From positions 9,825 through 72,155 of the forward strand of contig PNAJ01000151.1 in assembly GCA_003170295.1 (NCBI GenBank): 62,331 nt of DNA. The letters run 5' to 3'. The stretch is from Bryobacterales bacterium. Its GTDB lineage: Bacteria > Acidobacteriota > Terriglobia > Bryobacterales > Bryobacteraceae. The position numbers and the translations under genes were made by a program. The number at the start of each line of letters is the position of its first letter. The stretch's first letter is position 1. Shown here one piece after another: positions 43,799 through 51,092 of this stretch. The notes beneath the pieces are model-generated. The model saw only the letters and a program-made list of their open reading frames with translations, ran no database searches and was not told the DNA's origin.

Positions 43799-44920
43799 CT
43801 AGCGGAACAACAAAGGCGCATATTCCGCCAGATACTTCCGCCACACGGTGTAGTTATGGACACCGTCGATGGGGTGAAAGGTGTGCCTCACTTGATACTT
43901 AGTCAGCAATTCCGACAGGTTCTTGGAGCGGCCGAAAATGGAATCCTGTTGACCGCAGCCGATGAACAAGGTCTTGATTTTCTGGTTGGTGCCTTTCGCG
44001 TCCTGCAGCAGCGCGGCGAAGCGCGTCTCGAAATCGGCAGGCACCGCGCCTGAGAAGGAAGCGACGGCGCTGAACAGGTCCAGATGTCCCAGGCCGATAC
44101 GCAGCGACTGGCCCCCGCCCATGGAAAGCCCCGCAATGGCACGGTTCTCGTGTCCCGGCGATACACGGTAGCGCGATTCCACTGTGGGGATCGCGTCCTT
44201 CAGCAGGTATTCCTCGAACAGAGCGTCATTGGTGACTCCTCCCTGAGGCACCGGAACGCCGAACGGAGTGGCGTGGCCGAACGGCATCGCCACGATCATG
44301 GGTTGGGCCTTCCCATCTGCCAACAGATTGTCGAGCACGAAGTTGGCGTTGCCGGCCATCGTCCAGCCGGCAGCCGTGTCATTCGAGCCGTGAAGCAGGT
44401 AGAGCACCGGATAGCGGCGCGTAGTTTTAGCGTAATCCGGAGGTGTGTAGATCCAGATGGCGCGCGTCTCGCCGCCGATGGCTTTGGACTTCTCCCAGTT
44501 GATCTCCACAGCCCCATGAGGTACGTCGCGGGCCTCCCAGAAGGCTGGAGTATCGTCCTTGACCTCAACCATGCTGGCTGACGTGCGGGCGCGCAACTTG
44601 ATGCGCGGATTGACGGGGTCGGGTATGGCCACGCCATCGACATTAAAGGAATATATGTAGATGCTCGGCTCGAACGGACCAAGAGTGACGCTCCAGACGC
44701 CGCGTTCGTCTTTGCTCAGTTTGGGCGTTGGCGTGGACCCGAGCCAGTCGCCGGTAAGCGTCACTTCCGAAGCTCTGGGCGCGAAGACGCGGAAGGTAAC
44801 GCGATGGTCGGACGAAACCTCGGGAGATTGCAGCGTGTCGTTTACCGCTGGCTCGCGGCGCGGTGCCTGTGCCAAGGCCGCTGTCGCGCACACGGCTGCC
44901 AGTAAGAGGGATCGGTACAT
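43799..44920 (-). CDS. Exported Fes/enterochelin-esterase-like hydrolase, copy A
   Basis: The 373-residue product has a signal peptide (SLLLAAVCATAALAQ). An N-terminal immunoglobulin-like early-set domain (VTFRVFAPRASEVTLTGDWL) follows, with the conserved VWSVTLGPFEPSIYIYSFNV, then an esterase domain. The Ser nucleophile lies in GLSMGGGQS, the oxyanion region in VLYLLHGSNDTAAGW and a late His in DGVHNYTVW. The architecture matches enterochelin esterase-like and plant cell-wall acetyl/feruloyl esterase proteins, and the substrate cannot be fixed. The start overlaps the stop of the paralogue at 44920 by one base (TAATG), so the pair is translationally coupled. Confidence 0.9.
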   Translation of the reverse strand: MYRSLLLAAVCATAALAQAPRREPAVNDTLQSPEVSSDHRVTFRVFAPRASEVTLTGDWLGSTPTPKLSKDERGVWSVTLGPFEPSIYIYSFNVDGVAIPDPVNPRIKLRARTSASMVEVKDDTPAFWEARDVPHGAVEINWEKSKAIGGETRAIWIYTPPDYAKTTRRYPVLYLLHGSNDTAAGWTMAGNANFVLDNLLADGKAQPMIVAMPFGHATPFGVPVPQGGVTNDALFEEYLLKDAIPTVESRYRVSPGHENRAIAGLSMGGGQSLRIGLGHLDLFSAVASFSGAVPADFETRFAALLQDAKGTNQKIKTLFIGCGQQDSIFGRSKNLSELLTKYQVRHTFHPIDGVHNYTVWRKYLAEYAPLLFR

Positions 44921-46068
44921 TAGTGTGCCTCCTGAAAGACCTTCTGAGCGAACTCAGCGAGTGCGTGCCGCCACACCTTCCACTCATGCACTCCCGGGGT
45001 CGGGTACCACACATAGCGGATGTTGTGCTGCTTCAAATTGTCGGTCAGATCGAGCTGTCCGGGGTAGCGGGGATCCTCAGTGCCGCAGCTCAGAAACAAA
45101 AGCTTCAGTTTCTTGTTGACGTCGTCCGGATGATCCAGAAAGCCGGGCAGGTGCTTCTCCAGTCGGAACTCCGTGTCGCTGACCAATCCCGAACTGAACT
45201 CTCCCACCCACGCGAACAGGTCCAGGTGCTTCAACCCAATGGTGAAAGCCTGGCCACCGCCCATGGAAAGGCCTGTGATGGCGCGGTTCTCGCGGCCGGG
45301 CGTCACGCGGTACGTCCTGTCGATCATGGGAATAATATCTGAAAGAAGCTCCTGGCTAAGCATTTCGATTCCCTCTGGCGAGCTTCCGCCCGCCCAACTG
45401 CCATCGGTATCGCCGTTGGGCATCACGATGAGCATGGGGGCAGCTTTGTGTTGCGCGATGAGGTTATCCAGGATCACGCCCGCGCGCCCCGTGTCGCTCC
45501 AGTTCTCTTCGTTGTCACCGCTGCCGTGGCGCAGATAGAGGACCGGGAATCGGCGGTTGGGTTCGAGGTCGTACTGCGGCGGCGTGTACACGTAGAGCTT
45601 GCGCGGCCTTTTCAGGGGCGTGGAAAGATAGGTCCGGATGTGCAGCGCGCCGTGAGGCACGGACTGTAACTCGTCGAAGCGCGGCGGATTGCCGGGCACT
45701 TCCACGATGCTTGCGTCGATGGCGCGGCCATTCTTCAGATTGGGATTTCCAGGATCGAGAATGCGTACGCCGTCCACCACGAAGTTGTATTGGTAAATCT
45801 CTGGCTCCACCGGACCCACGGTGCCGCTCCACACACCGGAGTCGTCCTTGGACATGGCCTTCGACCCGGCGAACGACAAGGTCACCCGGGTTGCCTCGGG
45901 AGCCCTCAGTCGGAAGACGATGGTTCGGTCGGGTCGGACCTCGGGCGATACCAGTCGGGGCGCAGCGGAAGCGCCGCCGCTCGAATGGTAGGTGTTCTTG
46001 GGGCGCGCTGCATCCTGCGCGGCAAGCAGGCAGGCGGAGGCGACAGAGGCCGCGATAAGGTGTTTCAT
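44920..46068 (-). CDS. Exported Fes/enterochelin-esterase-like hydrolase, copy B
   Basis: The 382-residue product begins at ATG 46068 (AGGG nearby) with a signal peptide (HLIAASVASACLLAAQ). The same two-domain plan as copy A follows: TIVFRLRAPEATRVTLSFAG, VWSGTVGPVEPEIYQYNFVV, then the esterase with GLSMGGGQAFTIGL and PGVHEWKVW. It was formed by tandem duplication with the gene at 43799. A longer reading to 46416 would translate straight through the repeats at 46127-46287 and is rejected. Confidence 0.9.
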   Translation of the reverse strand: MKHLIAASVASACLLAAQDAARPKNTYHSSGGASAAPRLVSPEVRPDRTIVFRLRAPEATRVTLSFAGSKAMSKDDSGVWSGTVGPVEPEIYQYNFVVDGVRILDPGNPNLKNGRAIDASIVEVPGNPPRFDELQSVPHGALHIRTYLSTPLKRPRKLYVYTPPQYDLEPNRRFPVLYLRHGSGDNEENWSDTGRAGVILDNLIAQHKAAPMLIVMPNGDTDGSWAGGSSPEGIEMLSQELLSDIIPMIDRTYRVTPGRENRAITGLSMGGGQAFTIGLKHLDLFAWVGEFSSGLVSDTEFRLEKHLPGFLDHPDDVNKKLKLLFLSCGTEDPRYPGQLDLTDNLKQHNIRYVWYPTPGVHEWKVWRHALAEFAQKVFQEAH

Positions 46069-46126
46069 GGCTGCCCTAAATGATAACGCCGGCGACGGAC
46101 CGTCGATCCTACGCTGGCCAGGTAAA

Positions 46127-46287
46127 CACTTGTGCGTGCCACTCGGTGTGGGGCGGGCCCCCTGGCCCGCCGCCGGCTCCCCAGCCGGCGCGTCCGTGGA
46201 ACCGCCACCACTTGTGCCTGCCACTCGGTGTGGGGCGGGCCCCCTGGCCCACCGCCGGCTCCCCAGCCGGCGCGTCCGTGGAACCGG
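46127..46287. repeat. Two tandem copies of an 82-base palindromic unit (REP/BIME-like)
   Basis: Copy 1 is 46127-46208 and copy 2 is 46209-46287, over 90 percent identical. Each unit contains two adjacent hairpins: GGCGGGCC-CCCT-GGCCCGCC and CGCCGGCT-CCCC-AGCCGGCG, each with an 8-base stem and 4-base loop (one mismatch in copy 2's first hairpin). The unit also carries a conserved CACTTGTGCNTGCCACTCGG entry. This is typical of extragenic palindromic repeats. It lies between the divergent esterase and PepSY-like genes. Confidence 0.9.
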
Positions 46288-46545
46288 ACAGACGCGATGC
46301 TGCCAAGCCCCGACCGCGGACCGCCGTCGAACGATGGATGTTGAATGAAACGATGGTGGCGTGGATGCACAATACAGCATGCGGCCTCCAGTCGCGACTG
46401 CCAACGCGAACCTCAAGAAAACAGCGCCATTCTGTTTTCAGCTAAGGTGCCGCCAGGCGCGCCACTCCGGGTGTTCCTGAGGAGATGACATTCCTTCAGC
46501 GAACTTTCAGAATAGCTTGGTAAGGTGATACCCGGAGATCATACA
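46288..46545. other. Leader region of the PepSY-like gene
   Basis: No gene is supported. A perfect GAAAACAG/CTGTTTTC hairpin with a 7-base loop sits at 46417-46439, about 100 bases before ATG 46546. It could act as a transcript-end or mRNA-stability element, but without a T-run it is not a convincing terminator. Confidence 0.35.
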
Positions 46546-47007
46546 ATGCGAATTCTGCTTGTTTTATCGGCGATTGTTGTGCTGCTCGGATCCGCGGCGG
46601 CCCAGGAGAAGAAGGGAAAGGGGCTGCAACTCAAGGATCTGCCCGCAGCCGTACGGACGGCCGTGCAGGACAATCTCAAGGGCGGCGAGATCAAGAACAT
46701 CGGCAAAGAGAAAGAGGATGGGGTGGAGCAGTACGAGGTCGAAAGCGTACTCAATGGGAAATCAAGGGACTTCAACGTGGATACCAAGGGCAACCTCTTG
46801 TTGGTGGAAGTAGCGACCACCATCGATGCCATTCCCGCCGCGGCCAAGTCGTCGATCCTTAAGAAGGTTGCCGACGGCAAGCTCACCTTGATCGAAACCT
46901 TTACGAAGACCGGACAGCCTACAATGTATGAAGCCTCTTATACCGACAAGAAGGGCAAAAAGCACGAAGTGCTGGTGAAGGCGGATGGCACTGAAACAAA
47001 AGAATAG
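46546..47007 (+). CDS. Exported PepSY-like domain protein
   Basis: The 153-residue product begins with a signal peptide (ILLVLSAIVVLLGSAAAQ) and a PepSY/DUF2874-like body: LPAAVRTAVQDNLKGGEIKN, EQYEVESVLNGKSRDFNVDT, GNLLLVEVATTIDAIPAAAK and YEASYTDKKGKKHEVLVKAD. Such domains bind to peptidases or sense small molecules. The function is not known. ATG 46546 is preceded by CCGGAG at nine bases. An upstream ATG at 46525 would add seven residues without a ribosome site. Confidence 0.85.
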   Translation: MRILLVLSAIVVLLGSAAAQEKKGKGLQLKDLPAAVRTAVQDNLKGGEIKNIGKEKEDGVEQYEVESVLNGKSRDFNVDTKGNLLLVEVATTIDAIPAAAKSSILKKVADGKLTLIETFTKTGQPTMYEASYTDKKGKKHEVLVKADGTETKE

Positions 47008-47166
47008 TGAAACCACGCTAACGATTTTCGGCTTCGCCTCCCGCTTCCGGGCGCGGCGGAGCTCAGCTCAGCCGATTACTGTAGCCTGCTCTAAACTGGG
47101 AAGCCAAAAATGAAAATTCCGGATGAAGCCTTTACACATAACCTGCGTAACCACAATGGAGGCCGT

Positions 47167-48213
47167 ATGACCAGACGCTTATTGACCGCACTTGCGGTTC
47201 TCATCGCAATCAGCCTTGCCGCGCCCAGCATCGGGCACGCGCAGACGTTCAAGGTTGAAAAGTTTGATATAAAGGCTGATGGCGGCACGGACTATGTCGC
47301 CGTCGAAGCCGCTACGGGCCGCGTGTTCGTTTCGCGTGGTACCCACATGATGGTGGTCGAAGGCGCCACCGGCAAAGTACTCGGTGACATTCCGAACACG
47401 CCGGGCGTGCATGGCGCCGGCATGGCGACCAAGGCCGGTCACGGCTTTACGACGAATGGCGGCGACCAGACTGTCGCCATGTTCGATTTGAAGACGCTGG
47501 CGGTGATCAAGCAAATCAAGGTGGGCCCCGGCCTCGACGGCATCATGTACAATGAGCCCGATGACAAGATCATTCTCACCAATCACAGCCGCCCGATCGG
47601 CACTCTCACCGCGATCGATCCGAAGAGCGGTGACATCGTCGCCACCGTGGAGCTCGAAGACACGGCGCCCGAAGGCGCCGCAGCCGATGGTAAAGGACAC
47701 ATCTTCGTCAACAACGAAGGCAAGAACACGATCCAGGTGATCGATGTCAAGACGTGGAGGGCGACCGCCTCGTGGCCGCTCGCTCCGTGTGAAGGGCCGA
47801 CGGGCATCGCGTATGACAAAGCGTCTAACCGCATTTTCTCAGGTTGCAACAATACGTCCGTCGTCGTTGATCCAAACACGGGCAAAGTCGTGGCGACCAT
47901 CAAGAACGGCACCCGCGTTGACGCGCTGGGATGGGATCCGTCGAAAAAACTGATTTATATTCCGAATGGGGGCCAGGGCAACGTCACAGTCGTCCACCAG
48001 GATTCGCCCGACAAGTATACGACGGTTGCTACGGTCGACACGTTCGCCGGCGCGAAGACGATCGCAGTTGATCCCGTGACGCACAATGTGTACCTCTTTC
48101 AGCCTGAGCGCGGTCCGGCTCCGGCGCCACCCGCAGGCGGGGCGACGGGCGGGCGTGGCCGCGGTCCACAGGGTCCGATTGTCGCTGCGTGGTTTATCGT
48201 AATCAAGCAGTAG
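47167..48213 (+). CDS. Exported YncE-type beta-propeller protein
   Basis: The 348-residue product starts at ATG 47167, about four bases after GGAGG, with a signal peptide (LLTALAVLIAISLAAPSIGHAQ). It is a seven-bladed YVTN/YncE propeller (VAVEAATGRVFVSRGTHMMV, LDGIMYNEPDDKIILTNHSR, GPTGIAYDKASNRIFSGCNN, KTIAVDPVTHNVYLFQPERG). The C-terminus has a Gly-Arg patch (GGATGGRGRGPQGP), similar in style to the GRG patches in the S9 peptidase at 35176. YncE binds single-stranded DNA in one study, but the role here is open. It lies 159 bases after the PepSY-like gene on the same strand. Confidence 0.86.
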   Translation: MTRRLLTALAVLIAISLAAPSIGHAQTFKVEKFDIKADGGTDYVAVEAATGRVFVSRGTHMMVVEGATGKVLGDIPNTPGVHGAGMATKAGHGFTTNGGDQTVAMFDLKTLAVIKQIKVGPGLDGIMYNEPDDKIILTNHSRPIGTLTAIDPKSGDIVATVELEDTAPEGAAADGKGHIFVNNEGKNTIQVIDVKTWRATASWPLAPCEGPTGIAYDKASNRIFSGCNNTSVVVDPNTGKVVATIKNGTRVDALGWDPSKKLIYIPNGGQGNVTVVHQDSPDKYTTVATVDTFAGAKTIAVDPVTHNVYLFQPERGPAPAPPAGGATGGRGRGPQGPIVAAWFIVIKQ

Positions 48214-48359
48214 CAATAATTTCCCTTTCAGAGCTTCTGAAAACCGGCCAAATCAAGGATTATGTACTGGTGCTAAAGCCATTTTAAAACCTATACTTGC
48301 GCGTAACTCTCAAGACCGCGACGGCGTGCCCGTAAAACCCCAAATGGCGGTAATTAACT

Positions 48360-51092
48360 TCAGTTCCCGTTCGGAGTCGCTTGATAAAGTGCGATACGCT
48401 GGTGCCCATTCACCCAACTGAGTGCACTGAATATAATGTCGCCCTGTTCCCCGATTCCGGAGCCGTAGATGTCGAGCAACCAGTCGTTGTCAGGACCACG
48501 CTGACCGCCGATCGCCACCAGGGAATCGGTGCCATCGGCGTGTTTGACAAAGAGGGCCGCTCCGGAGGGCGTCGAAACGGGAAATGCCACATCCCCGCGC
48601 GAATTCACGGTTACTTCCGGTCCGATGAAGTAGTTCAGGGTCGTGCCAAAGGTGGACGTGTAACCGTCGTATGCCAGGACCTTCATGGTGCTGCCGTCCG
48701 TGATGAGGACTTCATTCAAAGTGGAATAAGCCCGCATCACGAAACTGGTTCCTCCGGCTTGCACGTTATACAAACCTTGATACGTCCTTCCGGCAGGATC
48801 CTTTTGGCCGGTTTCCGCGAGTTCCGTGACGGATCCCTGGTTCCACAAAAACAGGCCCGTCTTGCCGTTGCTCAGATTCGCGAGGAACGCCACGCGATCG
48901 GTGTCATCGATGGCAACGCCATTGATTCCTGTATAGGTGGCGGTTCCGCTCGGAGTCAGCCCGGAGACTCTCATCACAGTTTTCGCCGTCGCCGCATTGG
49001 TCGAGTACAAAAAGATGGTGTTCCCCGCCGACGAATAGGTCAACGCGGCCACGTGTCCTAGATTGTTCATCGCGATCTGGCTGTTAGAGTAGTTGGGAAA
49101 GCCGCCCACGGTCGCGCCGCCGGGAATCGAGTCATCGGTATCCGCAAGAATTTGAAATTTGCCATTACGATACACAAACAGTCCGAATTTCGGGCCGTGC
49201 TGCGCGATGATGGCGACGTCGCCCAGGCGGTTCCCGGCAACGGCGCCTATGTTCGATAGGTTGCCGACCGGAAGGGGATCTCCGGGGCGCAGCAAAGGAG
49301 TGTATCCGCTGGCGGTGACGCGGATCAAAGCGTCGCCGTACGTGCTCAAAATCGTGCCCGACGGGTTAATCCCTTTCGGAATGCCGGCCTGGGCCAACGC
49401 TGGACTGGCCGTTTCGTCGATGGCGACACCAGAGTGGAAGATCGGGCTCGCCGTTGTACCGCTGAAGCGAACCACTTGGGAGACAGACGCTCCCATCGTG
49501 CCAAATGCCACCGCGGAGTCGCCGCCGGTCGCCGTGACTTGGGAAACTTCCCGCCAATTCTTGTACGTTCCAAGGACCGTTGTCGAAGTTCCATCGAAGC
49601 GCATCAAGGACGTTCCGCTGGGGGGAGTGTCGGCAACGAAGAAAATAAACCCGCCGCCGCCATCGAAGCCGTCTTGCACCCAGCCCAACCCATTCTGTCC
49701 GCTCATGGCCACCGTGCTCCAGGCGCCGTTCTTCAAGCGTGAAATGCTGGACCAGTTGTAGCCGCCGATCCGGGTGATGTATTCCCCGGCGTTGATTTCC
49801 ACCGGCAGGCGCGCCCACTGGGAAGAATTGAATCCGACCGCTTCGCCGGCGGCGAATAATTTCTTAAGCTGCGTGCCATTCCAGGAGAAATAGACGGGGA
49901 GCCCAATCCCGTTCTGCGCTTCGATCAGCACGTCGTTGAAAGCCGTGGTCGACCAGTTGCCGATATAGTTCACCACGTCGATACCCGTGGGATGACTTCC
50001 GCCCGTAAGCAGCGTTTGCACTGTGCCGTCGGGCCCGCGGTAATAAAGATTATTCGAGAAGCGGTAGACCAAGCCCCGCTTGGAGTCGAGGGAACCCGGC
50101 TGCAGGCTGTAGGAGCAATTGGTGGTGTCGTCGATGATCGTGGGAGCCCATTTCGAAGCTGCCGGGAACAGCACCAGGATCTGTTCGCACCATTCGGCTT
50201 GAGTATCCGCAAGGGCGGCGATATCTCCCTGGTTGTTCACCGATACCGACTCGAAACGGGTCACCACGCGGCCGTTCAGGAGGGAGCCTGTGGTTGCGAT
50301 GGTCTGGATTCCATTTTTCCAGAGGATCAGAGCCTGGCCTCCGTTCGATAAACTGGTCAATCCAGCGACGTAGTTGCCGGCCGCGGACATCCGTGTGGGA
50401 ACTAAGGTAGTCGTGCCGGAGGCGGATGTGTCGGAAGAGATCAAGCTCTTCAATTGAAACGCGGCCCGCCGGATCACCTCAATCGTGGAAAAATTCGTAA
50501 AGCGCTCGAAGGAAGGACCCATATTGATAGCGGCGGTGATCGTGACGCGTCCTTCGGCCAACCCTGTGAGCGCGCCCGCGGGTGAGATCGTGGCAACACT
50601 GGCCAAGTCAGTGAAGTATTGGAAGGGCACGCCCGCGATCGCTTTGCCATCGGCGTCCAGCGCCTGAGCTGTAACTGCGATCGTGTCGCCCACCTGCAGG
50701 CTGGACGCGCTGGTGGTAACGGAAACCGCTCCAGGGTAGATGGATATGTTCAACGTTCCCGACGCCCCGGAGTCGGTATCCGTGGCAGTGACAGTCTCCG
50801 GGCCCGGGGAAATTCCATGCAACACGCCATTGGCGTCGATGGAAGCTTTCGTCGCGTCGCCGATTTGCCAAGCGATATTTCTGCCGCGCAGAACCGCGCC
50901 GCGGGCATTGGTGGCGCGGGCGCTCAATGCCAGCGTGCGCGCGGCCACGACGAAGTCCACTGGCGCCGATATGCCGATCGACGCGGTGCCGTTGAACACG
51001 CGAGGTTGGGCCTCGGCGGAGGGACATCCCAGCGCCAGGGCCAAACACATCCCTAAACCCGGCCCCAACCTAAAACTGAGGATCTGCTTCAT
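48360..51092 (-). CDS. Exported Ig-like/propeller repeat protein, copy A
   Basis: The 910-residue product has a signal peptide (LGMCLALALGCPSAEAQ). Two N-terminal Ig-like (Big_2-type) domains follow, with phrases NIAWQIGDATKASIDANGVL and PGPETVTATDTDSGASG. The remaining ~650 residues are a large beta-propeller-like region with repeats of the form VSVNNQGDIAALADTQAEW and IAMNNLGHVAALTYSSAGN. It resembles the protein encoded at 51070 throughout, so the pair is a tandem duplication. The start ATG 51092 lies inside the end of that gene (23-base overlap). The role may be surface adhesion or substrate binding together with the DUF1549/DUF1501 proteins upstream in the operon. Confidence 0.8.
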   Translation of the reverse strand: MKQILSFRLGPGLGMCLALALGCPSAEAQPRVFNGTASIGISAPVDFVVAARTLALSARATNARGAVLRGRNIAWQIGDATKASIDANGVLHGISPGPETVTATDTDSGASGTLNISIYPGAVSVTTSASSLQVGDTIAVTAQALDADGKAIAGVPFQYFTDLASVATISPAGALTGLAEGRVTITAAINMGPSFERFTNFSTIEVIRRAAFQLKSLISSDTSASGTTTLVPTRMSAAGNYVAGLTSLSNGGQALILWKNGIQTIATTGSLLNGRVVTRFESVSVNNQGDIAALADTQAEWCEQILVLFPAASKWAPTIIDDTTNCSYSLQPGSLDSKRGLVYRFSNNLYYRGPDGTVQTLLTGGSHPTGIDVVNYIGNWSTTAFNDVLIEAQNGIGLPVYFSWNGTQLKKLFAAGEAVGFNSSQWARLPVEINAGEYITRIGGYNWSSISRLKNGAWSTVAMSGQNGLGWVQDGFDGGGGFIFFVADTPPSGTSLMRFDGTSTTVLGTYKNWREVSQVTATGGDSAVAFGTMGASVSQVVRFSGTTASPIFHSGVAIDETASPALAQAGIPKGINPSGTILSTYGDALIRVTASGYTPLLRPGDPLPVGNLSNIGAVAGNRLGDVAIIAQHGPKFGLFVYRNGKFQILADTDDSIPGGATVGGFPNYSNSQIAMNNLGHVAALTYSSAGNTIFLYSTNAATAKTVMRVSGLTPSGTATYTGINGVAIDDTDRVAFLANLSNGKTGLFLWNQGSVTELAETGQKDPAGRTYQGLYNVQAGGTSFVMRAYSTLNEVLITDGSTMKVLAYDGYTSTFGTTLNYFIGPEVTVNSRGDVAFPVSTPSGAALFVKHADGTDSLVAIGGQRGPDNDWLLDIYGSGIGEQGDIIFSALSWVNGHQRIALYQATPNGN

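Noticed and set aside
46069..46416. Upstream extension of the esterase gene at 44920
   Set aside because: It translates straight through two copies of a palindromic repeat and lacks a start site. The signal peptide begins at 46068.
46417..46439. Hairpin GAAAACAG/CTGTTTTC as a terminator
   Set aside because: There is no following T-run on either strand, and the nearest stop is too far. It is only noted as a possible RNA hairpin.
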